A stretch of DNA of 64,000 nt, taken from positions 1 through 64,000 of the forward strand of contig CAZSRL010000003.1 in NCBI GenBank assembly GCA_964609615.1, given 5' to 3'. The first letter of the stretch is position 1; each line of letters opens with the position of its first letter. The DNA is from CAZSRL01 sp964609615. Its GTDB lineage: Bacteria; Bacillota_I; Bacilli_A; RF39; UBA660. This document shows, one piece after another, positions 8,556 through 17,242 of the stretch. Both the position numbers and the translations under genes were made by a program. The notes under the pieces are model-generated. The model did not search any database, was not told where the DNA came from, and saw only the letters and a list, made by a program, of their open reading frames with translations.

Positions 8556-9293
8556 ATGAATAGTGAAGAAAAAATAGATAAATTAGGAGATTTTATGTAT
8601 AAAATGCTCCAATTATGTGGCTCTGAAAAAATGTATTATGATTATTTTGAAGAAAGTCACTTATTTAGTAATTTAACAAATAATACAGACCAAATAGCGT
8701 TTATTAGCGATAAAAAATTAATAACTAAAGATTATAAAAGAACAAATGTAATATTATTATTAGATAATTCTATAATTAATTATAATTTTTATAAAAATAA
8801 AATATTTATAAAAAAATTAATTAAAAATAAAGAAACAAATACATTTCAATTTATAAAAGTAAATGAGGTAAATGATATTAATAATATTGATAATGAAAAA
8901 AATGAAGCAACCGGTTGTAAAAAAATAGGTTTCTATTCAGAACATACAGACGGTAAATATAAATTAGCTTCATTATATGGTAAAAAATCATATGATTATT
9001 TATATGATATAAAAAATAATAAAATAGTTAAGAAATTTAATATAGATAAAGAAATAATTGTAGATAATAATAATTTTAATTTAATAAAAATAGTCGAAAC
9101 TTCAAATGCTTCTAATAATGCACAAGCATACATTGGTGAAAAAAAGAATATTTGTAATTATGAAAACTCTGAAGAACCTGATTATAAAGAAGTTCCTCTT
9201 GAAAAAGCAATTGATTATTTATATAATAATATTGCCATTGAAGATGTTTTATTACATACAAAAAATAATAATTATATAAATAATATGTTATAA
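8556..9293 (+). CDS. Uncharacterised protein, paralogue of the next gene
   Basis: 245 residues, not recognised. It has no signal peptide or membrane segment and should be cytoplasmic. The sequence is rich in Lys, Asn and Ile, with a helical start (NSEEKIDKLGDFMYKMLQLC) and a mostly strand-like middle. It is a diverged paralogue of the following gene: both have an opening of about 20 residues with EEK and a Cys near residue 21-23, a middle I(L)DxDNxxxxLxEV segment, and an end of the form YKEVxxxxxIxYLYxN followed by a DV dipeptide. It begins after a strong promoter and AAAGGGGG, so high expression is plausible. The two genes form a short operon ending in a palindromic terminator. Confidence 0.6.
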   Translation: MNSEEKIDKLGDFMYKMLQLCGSEKMYYDYFEESHLFSNLTNNTDQIAFISDKKLITKDYKRTNVILLLDNSIINYNFYKNKIFIKKLIKNKETNTFQFIKVNEVNDINNIDNEKNEATGCKKIGFYSEHTDGKYKLASLYGKKSYDYLYDIKNNKIVKKFNIDKEIIVDNNNFNLIKIVETSNASNNAQAYIGEKKNICNYENSEEPDYKEVPLEKAIDYLYNNIAIEDVLLHTKNNNYINNML

Positions 9294-9320
9294 TATTATA
9301 TAGTTTAAAGGAGAATAATA

Positions 9321-10025
9321 ATGAAAGTAGAAGAAAAAGTAAAAAAACTAAAAAAAATATATATGTTTTTACGTAGAATGAGTCAAATATGTGAAACTAA
9401 AAGAAATTTAAATAAATTATTTGATAAAACTAAAATAACTTATAATCCAGATGATTGTGAAATAATAGATGATACAACTCTTTTAATAAAAGATGATAAA
9501 GCATCATCTAAAATAGTATTAGATGATAATGAAATAATGATTGAAACTAAGGATAAAGAAGTTACAAATGTTAAAAGACTTATTAAGTCAGAAGGTAATA
9601 ACACTATTCAAATAATAGATGTTAATAAAAAGCATGTAATTAAACATATTAATAAAGATACTATTGAAGGATCAAAAGAAATGGAATTTAATGTAGAAGT
9701 ATTAAAAGATAATAAAGAAAAAACTACTATTGAAGGAATTAATAAATATGATTATATTGAATATCCAGATAAAAATAAAGTTATTAAAACAGGTGAAATT
9801 AATAGTGAAATATTAATAGATCAAGATAATTATTTATTTAAACTAGTAGAAGTATTAAAAACTGATGGTGGTATGAAAGCATATGTTAAAAAGAAAGATA
9901 ATAGTGATGAATATAAAGAAGTATTATATGATAGTGTAATAGAATATTTATATTTTAATGGTAGTATAAATGATGTTTATAATAGTTCTAAATTAATTGA
10001 AAAACCAAAAGTAAGGAAATATTAA
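9321..10025 (+). CDS. Uncharacterised protein, paralogue of the preceding gene
   Basis: 234 residues, not recognised. ATG follows AAAGGAGAA. The start (MKVEEKVKKLKKIYMFLRRM) is helical and basic. The remainder alternates short charged and aliphatic stretches, suggesting a beta-rich fold. The C-terminal pattern DEYKEVLYDSVIEYLYFNG aligns with DYKEVPLEKAIDYLYNN of the upstream gene, and LIDQDNYLFKLVEV aligns with IVDNNNFNLIKIVET. The pair probably arose by tandem duplication and has diverged a long way. There is no membrane segment. The gene lies 27 bases after its partner and shares its terminator. Confidence 0.6.
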   Translation: MKVEEKVKKLKKIYMFLRRMSQICETKRNLNKLFDKTKITYNPDDCEIIDDTTLLIKDDKASSKIVLDDNEIMIETKDKEVTNVKRLIKSEGNNTIQIIDVNKKHVIKHINKDTIEGSKEMEFNVEVLKDNKEKTTIEGINKYDYIEYPDKNKVIKTGEINSEILIDQDNYLFKLVEVLKTDGGMKAYVKKKDNSDEYKEVLYDSVIEYLYFNGSINDVYNSSKLIEKPKVRKY

Positions 10026-10047
10026 AAGAGCAAATATTTGCTCTTTT
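10024..10047. terminator. Bidirectional terminator
   Basis: A 24-base perfect palindrome (arms AAAAGAGCAAAT and ATTTGCTCTTTT) sits between converging genes and can serve both strands. Confidence 0.85.
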
Positions 10048-10963
10048 ATTTTGCTTCAATATAGAAAGTTTTATCATAACTATGCTCTGTTGTATCAAGT
10101 TTTTCTAATTCTTTATTTGTTATTAATAAGAAAGTATCACTTATTTTATCACTACTTTCGCTAGGTAAGTCCCAAGTAAGATCAACATGATACCAAGAAC
10201 CATCAATATATACATAATTCCATACATGTTTATCACTTGCTATTTTAATATTAGGTATGTCAAATCTATCTAAGAATAAAGATAGTGAATCAGAATAACC
10301 ACTACATATAGAATAATGTTCTAAAAGCGTTCCTACTGCTTTATTAGATGAATAAGAACTAACTCCTGTTTCACTTCTAGTTTTATCATATTTTGAATTA
10401 TTTAGTAAATAATTATGTAATTTTATTATTTTATCTTTAGCACTATAATTATCTAATTTTAGACTAGTTGTTAATAATTTAATTTCATCATTTACTTTTG
10501 TTATTTCTTCATCAGTATAATTCTTTTCTATAACTAATTCAATTTTACCATCTACATACATTTTAGTATTTAAATTTTTATAACTATTATATGGACTTAC
10601 ATAATTACTAATACCACTTAATGTAACTTTATTATTACTTAATTCTTCCATATCATTTTCACAAGTTGTATATTCATCAGGGCAATAAAAAGTAAATGTA
10701 GACCAACCATTATTAAGTACGTTATATATTATTTCTTCTAAATCAAACTTATTAGAAGGAACATACTGTTCTTTAGTAGTATAGTTTTTATATCTACTTA
10801 AAGAATATTCTCTTTTATAATTATTTTCTTGTTTTAAATATATAGTTTTATCTGCTTTAAAAAACTTTTTACTATAAATAACTATTTTATCAATATTAAA
10901 ATAAACTATTAATATGATAGAAAATAATAATATAACTAATACAATATTATATATTTTTTTCAT
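10046..10963 (-). CDS. Membrane-anchored transglutaminase-like protein
   Basis: 305 residues. One hydrophobic segment (about residues 5-25) places the rest outside the membrane. The C-terminal third is a transglutaminase-like (papain-fold) domain: the Cys is in SICSGYSD, the His in DKHVWNYVYIDGSWYHVD and the Asp in the following DLTWD. This is the Cys-His-Asp triad order of the family. Such domains in Firmicutes act as peptidases or cross-linkers of surface proteins, and the triad looks intact. The preceding region (about 40-170) is not recognised. It is transcribed towards the palindromic terminator and lies upstream of, but separate from, rpsT on the same strand. Confidence 0.82.
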   Translation of the reverse strand: MKKIYNIVLVILLFSIILIVYFNIDKIVIYSKKFFKADKTIYLKQENNYKREYSLSRYKNYTTKEQYVPSNKFDLEEIIYNVLNNGWSTFTFYCPDEYTTCENDMEELSNNKVTLSGISNYVSPYNSYKNLNTKMYVDGKIELVIEKNYTDEEITKVNDEIKLLTTSLKLDNYSAKDKIIKLHNYLLNNSKYDKTRSETGVSSYSSNKAVGTLLEHYSICSGYSDSLSLFLDRFDIPNIKIASDKHVWNYVYIDGSWYHVDLTWDLPSESSDKISDTFLLITNKELEKLDTTEHSYDKTFYIEAK

Positions 10964-10985
10964 TTTTTCCTCCTTAAATATAAAT

Positions 10986-11010
10986 TAAAAAAGAAGTAAA
11001 TAATTACTTC
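10986..11010 (-). terminator. Terminator of rpsT
   Basis: On the minus strand the stem GAAGTAA / TTACTTC is followed by a run of T (A-run 10986-10992 on the plus strand). It overlaps the rpsT stop. Confidence 0.8.
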
Positions 11011-11267
11011 ATATCATTTACTTTTTTAGTAAGTTTTGATTTATATCTACTTGCTGTATTATTTTTTAATATTCCTTTAGAACAAGCACCATCTATTTTT
11101 TTAATAGTTTCGTTTAAACAAACAACAGCGTTTTTCTTATCTTTATCACTAATCATTTTATTTAATTTTTTAATAGAAGTTCTCATACTAGACTTTATAA
11201 TATTGTTTGCTTCTTTCTTTTTGCTAATAGTTTTAATTCTCTTTTTAGCACTTTTAATATTTGCCAT
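11004..11267 (-). CDS. rpsT: 30S ribosomal protein S20
   Basis: 87 residues, the usual length for bacterial S20, which binds the 5' domain of 16S rRNA early in assembly. It is very basic and helical: MANIKSAKKRIKT at the start, SSMRTSIKKLNK in the middle, and an end with GILKNNTASRYKSKL, the conserved S20 block. A GGAGG-type ribosome-binding site precedes the ATG. It is monocistronic, with its own promoter and terminator, and divergent from spoIIP, which is the B. subtilis arrangement (there gpr intervenes). No gpr is visible here. Confidence 0.96.
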   Translation of the reverse strand: MANIKSAKKRIKTISKKKEANNIIKSSMRTSIKKLNKMISDKDKKNAVVCLNETIKKIDGACSKGILKNNTASRYKSKLTKKVNDMK

Positions 11268-11292
11268 TTATAATTCCTCCGTTTCAAATAAG

Positions 11293-11321
11293 ATTTTAAC
11301 AAAATTTTAACTAAAAAGCAA
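11293..11321 (-). promoter_or_regulatory. SigA promoter of rpsT
   Basis: Read on the minus strand: TTGCTT (11321-11316), 17 bases, TAAAAT (11298-11293) preceded by TGT as an extended -10. Confidence 0.7.
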
Positions 11322-11393
11322 TATTTGTATTAAAACTTTTTATTCTACAATTTTTTTATATTTAATAATATATAATTTATAAAGGTGAAAAAA

Positions 11394-12364
11394 ATGAAAA
11401 AAAGATTCAAATCAAAAAAAAGAAGTAATAAAAAATATATTTATACTTACTTATTACTATTATATCTTTTAGTTTATCACTATCTTTATTATCTAATAAT
11501 AAAGATATAATGATAAACAGTTTTTTAAGCAATATAACAAACAAAACTAAAGAAAAGATTACTAATACCTTGTTAAGGTTAAATGCCCCGGAAAATATAA
11601 TATATGCATCTTTAAATAAGAATGTTAATAAAAAGAAATTAAGTGTTTTTTCTGAAGTGGAAGATAATTATAATTATGAAGATAGTAATACAGATTATGT
11701 AGAAGATCCAGAACCTAAAAAAATAAATGAACCTATTATTTACTTATATAACACACATCAATTAGAAGAATATTCTTCTAAAATAACTAATGATTATAAT
11801 GTAAAACCAAATGTTTTAATAGCGTCATATATGTTAAAAGAAAAACTAAATAATAAAGATTTACCTACAATAGTAGAAACTGCGAATATGAAAAAATATA
11901 TAAATAAAAATAAGCTAAAGTATAAAAATTCATATAAAGCAAGTAGATATTTTTTAACAAAAACAAAAAATAATAATAAATCAATTAAATATTATATAGA
12001 TATACATAGAGATTCAATTAAGTATAAAAACTCAACTATAAAATATAAAGGAAAAAAATATGCTAGAGTAATGTTTATTATAGGTATGGAACATAAAAAT
12101 TATAAAAAAAATTTAATTGTTTCAAAAGATATTAATAAAATACTAGAATATAAAATCCCAGGTATATCAAGAGGAATTAATAAAAAAAGAGGAAGAAAAG
12201 TAAATGGAATATATAATCAAGATATAAGTGAATATGTAATTGTAATAGAAATAGGTGGTATAGAAAATGAAATAGAAGAAGTAGATAATACTTTAGATAT
12301 ACTAAGTGAATGTTTAAGTATATATATAGGAGATAATAATGGAAAAACAAAAAACGAATTATAA
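11394..12364 (+). CDS. spoIIP: Stage II sporulation protein P (SpoIIP), apparently frameshifted near the 5' end
   Basis: SpoIIP is the amidase/endopeptidase that, with SpoIID and SpoIIM, thins septal peptidoglycan for engulfment. The body shows LYNTHQLEEY, YYIDIHRDS, GISRGI and NGIYNQD, then IEIGGIEN, matching the family. The intact frame has its first ATG at 11510, but that has no ribosome-binding site and would drop the membrane anchor. An ATG at 11394 with AAAGGTG opens MKKRFKSKKRSNKK, a basic start, and runs out of frame at the A6 run at 11430-11435. Just after that run the SpoIIP frame encodes a membrane segment (LITIISFSLSLLLSNN). One extra A would join them into about 323 residues. The cause may be assembly error, a true mutation or slippage. 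The position before lepA-hemW matches B. subtilis. Confidence 0.85.
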
Positions 12365-12674
12365 AAAATATTTATTATATATAATGATTATGTTTTTTCT
12401 TATATATTTAGCTTTTTATATATCACAAGCAAGTGGTTATTACCAAGTAAAGAATTATAATAAGATGAATATAACAAAAACTCAAATGAAAAGATTTGAA
12501 AAAGACATTGCTGAGGGTAAAGATATTGTTATAAGTGATTATATAGATAATGATTCTAAAAGTTATAATAATAATATAAGTACTCTTGGATATTACACAA
12601 GTGATATAATACAAAGGGTAATGGTAAAAGGAATAAAAAGTACGTTTGGAGTAATAGCTAAGTTTTTAAGCTAA
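12339..12674 (+). CDS. Small membrane protein at the yqxA position
   Basis: 111 residues overlapping the spoIIP end by 26 bases, so translation is probably coupled. One hydrophobic segment (about residues 11-28, YLLYIMIMFFLIYLAFYI) is followed by a polar, helical domain. In B. subtilis the gene between spoIIP and lepA is yqxA, a small membrane protein of similar length. Position and topology fit, but I see no clear sequence match, so I give no symbol. The residues from about 40 to 66 (TKTQMKRFEKDIAEGKDI) suggest an amphipathic helix, and the end (VMVKGIKSTFGVIAKFLS) could be a second membrane-associated helix. A role in sporulation is inferred from linkage only. Confidence 0.6.
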   Translation: MEKQKTNYKKYLLYIMIMFFLIYLAFYISQASGYYQVKNYNKMNITKTQMKRFEKDIAEGKDIVISDYIDNDSKSYNNNISTLGYYTSDIIQRVMVKGIKSTFGVIAKFLS

Positions 12675-12703
12675 TTGACAATTATAATTGTTTATGATAT
12701 TAT
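12675..12703 (+). promoter_or_regulatory. Consensus SigA promoter with a 14-bp palindrome over the -35/spacer
   Basis: TTGACA (12675-12680), 17-base spacer, TGATATTAT with TATTAT at 12698-12703. ACAATTATAATTGT (12678-12691) is a perfect palindrome that overlaps the -35 box, a typical place for a repressor operator. Confidence 0.65.
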
Positions 12704-12730
12704 ATATTAACTTTTAAAGGAGGTATTTTA

Positions 12731-13441
12731 ATGGATAATACTAAATTAGAAAATGAAGTACTTTTACTTGAAAACTCAATTAATAAATTACATGATATTT
12801 ATGAAGGTATTGAAATAAATGGAGTGGATTTTAATGAATTATGGAAAACAATATATAATGTAAATACTAAAATTATAACAACAAGTTCAACACAAAGAGA
12901 ACTTGTAAAAGATTTAAATGAAACTTATGAAGATTATTTTGATGTTTTAGCAACAGAACCTGATAAAAGTATTCATAATCAAATATCTAAAAACGCAATT
13001 AATGAAATGATTTTTACTATTAATTTATTACATAGAGATAAGTTTGCAGAAAAAGATGTATTTAATTATATAGAAAATTCTAATTTGGAAAATGATGTTT
13101 TTGAAAATAGACTTGATTATTTAGCTCAAAGAAGAGTACAAGTAAATAATAAATATACAAAAGAAATAAAAGAAAGTTTAAATAATCTTTATATAGATGC
13201 AACTGGAGCTATAGTTTTATTTGGTTTAGGAGCATTTGGAGAAAATGATTTATCATCTGGTGAACCTACTGCTATATATGTATGTGCTGCTGCTATATCT
13301 GCACTTGCACTATATCAAGGATCAATGGCCGCAACATCACAAATAAAAAAGAATAAACATGATAAAATATTAAATGAAAAAATAAGAGAAGAACAACTAA
13401 GACAAGATTCAAAAGTTTTTGTTAGAAAAAAGACAATTTAA
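12731..13441 (+). CDS. Uncharacterised protein with C-terminal hydrophobic hairpin
   Basis: 236 residues, not recognised. Residues 1-150 are polar and helical, with heptad-like stretches (NEVLLLENSINKLHDIYEGI) that suggest a coiled coil. Two hydrophobic stretches follow (about 156-172, ATGAIVLFGLGAFG, and 183-202, AIYVCAAAISALALYQGS), then a charged tail. This could be a membrane hairpin with both termini in the cytoplasm. The gene has a consensus promoter with an embedded palindrome, AAAGGAGG as ribosome-binding site, and its own terminator. It separates the spoIIP block from lepA. A function cannot be given. Confidence 0.6.
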   Translation: MDNTKLENEVLLLENSINKLHDIYEGIEINGVDFNELWKTIYNVNTKIITTSSTQRELVKDLNETYEDYFDVLATEPDKSIHNQISKNAINEMIFTINLLHRDKFAEKDVFNYIENSNLENDVFENRLDYLAQRRVQVNNKYTKEIKESLNNLYIDATGAIVLFGLGAFGENDLSSGEPTAIYVCAAAISALALYQGSMAATSQIKKNKHDKILNEKIREEQLRQDSKVFVRKKTI

Positions 13442-13445
13442 TTAT

Positions 13446-13475
13446 AAAAAGACTAAAATACTTAGTCTTTTTTTG
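13446..13475 (+). terminator. Rho-independent terminator
   Basis: An 11-bp stem (AAAAAGACTAA / TTAGTCTTTTT) with a 5-base loop and a T-run, just before lepA. Confidence 0.85.
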
Positions 13476-13508
13476 TTTATATGATATACTTATTTGTAGG
13501 TGAAGAAG

Positions 13509-15302
13509 ATGAAAAAAGACAATATTAGAAACTTTTCAATTATTGCTCATATAGATCATGGTAAAAGTACTCTTGCTGATAGAATATTAGAAGCAACTGG
13601 GGCAATAAGTGAAAGAGAATTAAAGAGTCAAATGTTAGATTCAATGGAACTTGAAAGAGAACGTGGAATTACAATTAAACTAAACGCAGTAAGTTTAAAT
13701 TATAAATTAGATAATGTTATATATGAATTAAATTTAATAGATACCCCAGGTCATGTAGACTTTTCTTATGAAGTAAGTAGAAGTTTAGCAGCTTGTGAAG
13801 GGGCTTTATTAGTAGTTGATGCTTCACAAGGAATAGAGGCACAAACAATAGCAAATTACTATCTAGCACTTAAAAACAATTTAAAAATAATACCAATAAT
13901 TAATAAAATAGATCTTCCAAACGCAGATATAGAAAAAGTGACAAATGAACTTATTGAAACATTTGGTTTTAAAAAAGAAGATATTATTGCGTGTAGTGCT
14001 AAAACTGGTGAAGGAATTGAAAAGATTATAGAAAGTGTAATATTAAATATCCCAGCACCAAAAGAAGAAAGTAACAGTTTAAGAGCACTTATATTTGATT
14101 CTTACTTTGATTCGTATAGAGGAGTTATTGCTCATATAAGAATAATGGACGGATCAATTAAAGTTGGAGATAAGATTAAAATGATGTCTAATAACGCTAC
14201 TTATGAAGTACTAGAGTTAGGTATTTATACTCCTCATGAAAAAAAATTAAATGAACTTACTAGTGGTATGGTAGGTTATATTAGTTGTAGTATTAAAAAG
14301 ATAGATGATATTAATGTAGGAGATACAATTATTCATCAAAGTGATAAAACAAGTGTTTCCCTACCCGGTTATAAACCAATGAAACAAGTTGTATTTTCTG
14401 GTATATATCCAATAGATAGTAAAAAATATGAATTATTAAAAGAAGCGTTAAAAAAATTAAAATTAAATGATGCTTCATTTGTATTTGAACCAGAAACATC
14501 ACTTGCTTTAGGATTTGGTTTTCGTTGTGGTTTTCTAGGATTACTTCATATGGAAATAATAAAAGAAAGAATAGAAAGAGAATTTAATATAGAAATTATT
14601 TTAACATCTCCTTCTGTTATTTATGAAGTAGTAAAAACAGATAATAGTGTTTTAAAAATAGATTGTCCTACTAAACTTCCTAATGCAACTTTTATAAAAT
14701 CTATAAAAGAACCATATGTACTTGCTAATATATATGTTCCAAACACATATATTGGAGCAATAATGAAATTATGTGAAGAAAAAAGAGGAATATATACCAC
14801 AACAGAATATATAGATAAAAACAGAGTAAACTTAGTTTATGAACTTCCTTTATCTGAAATTATATATGATTTTTTTAATAAATTAAAATCATGTACTAAA
14901 GGATATGCTTCATTTGATTATGAACCAACTGAATATAAGGTGAGTGACTTAATAAAACTTGATATATTATTAAATGGAGAAATAGTGGATGCTCTAAGCA
15001 TTATAACTCATAAAGATTTTGCTTACCAAAGAGGTAGAAAGATTGTTGAAAACTTAAAAACAATTATACCTAGAACACTATTTGAAATACCTATTCAAGC
15101 TAGTATTGGTTCAAAAATAATCGCAAGAGAAACAATACCCGCTATGAGAAAAAATGTACTTGCTAAGTGTTATGGAGGAGATGTATCAAGAAAAAGAAAA
15201 CTACTAGAAAAACAAAAAGAAGGAAAGAAGAAAATGAAACAAATAGGTAATGTAGATTTACCAAGCGATGCATTCCTATCAATACTAAAAAATGATGATT
15301 AA
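13509..15302 (+). CDS. lepA: Elongation factor 4 (LepA)
   Basis: 597 residues, the usual length. LepA is a ribosome-associated translational GTPase that affects initiation and back-translocation. G1 is AHIDHGKST, G2 lies in RERGITIKLNAV, G3 is DTPGHVDFSYEVSRS, G4 NKIDLP and G5 CSAKTG. GFGFRCGFLGLLHMEI and the C-terminal GGDVSRKRKLLEKQKEGKK are diagnostic for LepA rather than EF-G or TypA. I take the ATG at 13509, five bases after AGGTGA; the in-frame GTG at 13500 is inside that site. hemW follows after two small genes, keeping the B. subtilis lepA-hemW order. Confidence 0.96.
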   Translation: MKKDNIRNFSIIAHIDHGKSTLADRILEATGAISERELKSQMLDSMELERERGITIKLNAVSLNYKLDNVIYELNLIDTPGHVDFSYEVSRSLAACEGALLVVDASQGIEAQTIANYYLALKNNLKIIPIINKIDLPNADIEKVTNELIETFGFKKEDIIACSAKTGEGIEKIIESVILNIPAPKEESNSLRALIFDSYFDSYRGVIAHIRIMDGSIKVGDKIKMMSNNATYEVLELGIYTPHEKKLNELTSGMVGYISCSIKKIDDINVGDTIIHQSDKTSVSLPGYKPMKQVVFSGIYPIDSKKYELLKEALKKLKLNDASFVFEPETSLALGFGFRCGFLGLLHMEIIKERIEREFNIEIILTSPSVIYEVVKTDNSVLKIDCPTKLPNATFIKSIKEPYVLANIYVPNTYIGAIMKLCEEKRGIYTTTEYIDKNRVNLVYELPLSEIIYDFFNKLKSCTKGYASFDYEPTEYKVSDLIKLDILLNGEIVDALSIITHKDFAYQRGRKIVENLKTIIPRTLFEIPIQASIGSKIIARETIPAMRKNVLAKCYGGDVSRKRKLLEKQKEGKKKMKQIGNVDLPSDAFLSILKNDD

Positions 15303-15313
15303 TTTCATCTTTT
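15290..15313 (+). terminator. Probable terminator of lepA
   Basis: Imperfect hairpin around GATGA / TCATC with a TTAATT loop and a following T-run, overlapping the lepA stop codon. Confidence 0.5.
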
Positions 15314-15327
15314 TTATATAAAAACAA

Positions 15328-15356
15328 TTGATTAATCTTTAGTTATTTGTTAGAAT
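15328..15356 (+). promoter_or_regulatory. SigA-type promoter
   Basis: TTGATT (15328-15333), 17 bases, TGTTAGAAT with TAGAAT at 15351-15356; GGAGG follows before the ATG at 15397. Confidence 0.6.
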
Positions 15357-15396
15357 AAATTTCATTAACTATTTATAGTTTATATAGGAGGAAAAC

Positions 15397-15822
15397 ATGA
15401 AAAAAGATAAAATAATTAAATATACAGGAGTAGGAGTAGTATGTCTTTCATTAATGGGAAGCGGACTTTCTATTTTAGAAACTTCAATTAATCATAATGA
15501 AAAAATATGTCCATTTGTAACGATATTTGGTGTTGATCATCAAATAAATGCTATTAATGATGATATTAATAATCAAAATGAAGGAATATATGCTAGCTAT
15601 GTTGAAAATGAAATTGACACTACTATTACTGATCCAGTTTATATAAAACATAGTGATGGTACCGAAGTATATTATGCTCCTCTAGGGTGTAAATTAAAAA
15701 TAATTGATGATAAAATAATGAGTGTTCATGAAGAAAATGTTGATCCATCTTATAATAATTCTGTACTTGTAAAACAATATGGAGAAATAAAAAAAGTATT
15801 AAAGATTAAAGAAGGTATATAA
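15397..15822 (+). CDS. Uncharacterised secreted or anchored small protein
   Basis: 141 residues, not recognised. The N-terminus (MKKDKIIKYTGVGVVCLSLMGSGLSILE) is a basic start with a hydrophobic stretch, so it is either an uncleaved anchor or a signal peptide. The Cys at residue 16 is inside the hydrophobic stretch and does not form a clear lipobox. The remainder is acidic, with a Cys at residue 38 (KICPFVTIFG) and one in PLGCKLKIIDDK. The gene has its own promoter and a GGAGG site. The next gene follows without a gap. No function can be assigned. Confidence 0.55.
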   Translation: MKKDKIIKYTGVGVVCLSLMGSGLSILETSINHNEKICPFVTIFGVDHQINAINDDINNQNEGIYASYVENEIDTTITDPVYIKHSDGTEVYYAPLGCKLKIIDDKIMSVHEENVDPSYNNSVLVKQYGEIKKVLKIKEGI

Positions 15823-16068
15823 TTGAAAAATAATTTTTTAGTAGATAATAAAATATGTGAAGTAATTGCAACTTATAAAGATAATGAAACTAATAAAAAC
15901 TTTATAATATATACTGATAATACATATAATAAAGATAATAAATTAAATATTTATTCATCTCTATATATTTTAAAAAAAGAAGGATTAAAGTTAATTGAAA
16001 TAAAAGAGAGCTCTGATAAAATAACTTCTTTAAATATAATTAAAGAAGTAATAAAAGATATTAAATAA
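15823..16068 (+). CDS. DUF1292-like small protein
   Basis: 81 residues with a TTG start directly after the stop of the upstream gene; AAGAAGG upstream serves as ribosome-binding site. The layout CEVIATYKDNETNKNFIIYTD, then a short YSSLYILKKEG and an end helix with SLNIIKEVIKDI, resembles DUF1292 proteins (for example B. subtilis YrzB), small proteins of unknown function common in Firmicutes. The match is by pattern only, and several usual acidic residues are replaced. It is translationally linked to the upstream gene and followed by a terminator. Confidence 0.6.
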   Translation: MKNNFLVDNKICEVIATYKDNETNKNFIIYTDNTYNKDNKLNIYSSLYILKKEGLKLIEIKESSDKITSLNIIKEVIKDIK

Positions 16069-16091
16069 TAATTTTTATTATTATTTTTTTG
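16063..16091 (+). terminator. A/T-only terminator
   Basis: Stem AAATAATAA / TTATTATTT followed by further T residues, at the stop of the DUF1292-like gene. Confidence 0.65.
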
Positions 16092-16103
16092 TTTATTTTT
16101 TTA

Positions 16104-16112
16104 TGTTATAAT
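16104..16112 (+). promoter_or_regulatory. Extended -10 promoter of hemW
   Basis: TGTTATAAT (TATAAT 16107-16112) lies 10 bases ahead of the TAGGTGG ribosome-binding site. No good -35 box is visible, as is common for extended -10 promoters. Confidence 0.55.
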
Positions 16113-16132
16113 GTTTATAGTAGGTGGTAGTT

Positions 16133-17242
16133 ATGAAAAGTGTATATATACATATTCCATTTTGTAGTAGTATTTGTTCTTATTGTGCATTTACTAAATG
16201 TCTATATAATAAAGAGCTTGTTAATAATTATTTGAATGCTTTAAAAGATGAAATAAATAGCACTTATGATGGAGAAATTATAGATACTATATATATAGGT
16301 GGAGGTACTCCAAGTTCTCTTGATATGTACTCATTAAACAAGTTATTTGATATAGTAAAGATATTTAATATGCATGATATATTTGAATTTACTTTTGAGT
16401 GTAATATTAATGATATAAATGAAGAATTATTAAAAATATTAAATAAAAATAGAGTAAATAGAATAAGTATAGGTGTAGAAAGTTTTAATGAAGATAATTT
16501 AAATTATTTAAAAAGAAAACATAATAAAAAAGATATATTTGAAAAAATTAAATTAGTAAAAGAAAGTTATTTTGATAACATTAATGTTGATTTAATATAC
16601 GCTATACCTGGTGAATCTATGAAAGTATTAAAAAGTGAGGTAAAAAACATATTAAAACTTAACATACCACATATAAGTACATATTCTTTAATGATTGAAG
16701 ATAATACTTTATTAAAAGTAAAAGGTGAAAAAAACATATCTGAAGAATTAGATAGAGATATGTATGATGAAATATGTAAAACATTACTTCATAATGGTTA
16801 TAATCATTATGAAGTAAGTAACTTTGCTAAAAAAAATGAAGAATCAAAACATAATTTAAAATATTGGGGAAATAAAGAATATTATGGTTTTGGGTTATCT
16901 GCTCATGGGTATATTAATAATATTAGATATGAAAATACTAAAAATATGAATAATTATATAGATAAATTATATAAAAAAGAGGAATTGTTTTTATCTAAGA
17001 AAGAAGATATGGAAAATTATGTAATGTTAGGTCTTAGAAAACTTAAGGGTATAAATATTAAAGAATTTTTTGATTTATATGATGAAAATATACAAGATAT
17101 TTTTAATATACAGCAGTTATTAAGTGAAAAACTTTTATTATTAGATGGATATTTTTTAAAAATAAGTGAGGATAATATTTATGTTATGAATGAAATATTA
17201 GGTAAAATATTTTATAAAACTAAAGATGATATATTAGAATAA
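16133..17242 (+). CDS. hemW: Radical SAM haem chaperone HemW
   Basis: 369 residues. The opening SVYIHIPFCSSICSYCAF has the CxxxCxxC cluster motif and the extra Cys/aromatic spacing of the HemN/HemW family. IGGGTPSSL and, later, SIGVESFNEDNL are the SAM-binding strands. The short length and the start right at YIHIPFC favour HemW (a haem-binding protein) over true coproporphyrinogen dehydrogenase HemN, and the position after lepA is the conserved hemW site. I take the ATG at 16133, five bases after AGGTGG; the GTG at 16124 lies inside that site. The C-terminal HemN domain is present but short. A terminator overlaps the stop. Confidence 0.9.
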   Translation: MKSVYIHIPFCSSICSYCAFTKCLYNKELVNNYLNALKDEINSTYDGEIIDTIYIGGGTPSSLDMYSLNKLFDIVKIFNMHDIFEFTFECNINDINEELLKILNKNRVNRISIGVESFNEDNLNYLKRKHNKKDIFEKIKLVKESYFDNINVDLIYAIPGESMKVLKSEVKNILKLNIPHISTYSLMIEDNTLLKVKGEKNISEELDRDMYDEICKTLLHNGYNHYEVSNFAKKNEESKHNLKYWGNKEYYGFGLSAHGYINNIRYENTKNMNNYIDKLYKKEELFLSKKEDMENYVMLGLRKLKGINIKEFFDLYDENIQDIFNIQQLLSEKLLLLDGYFLKISEDNIYVMNEILGKIFYKTKDDILE

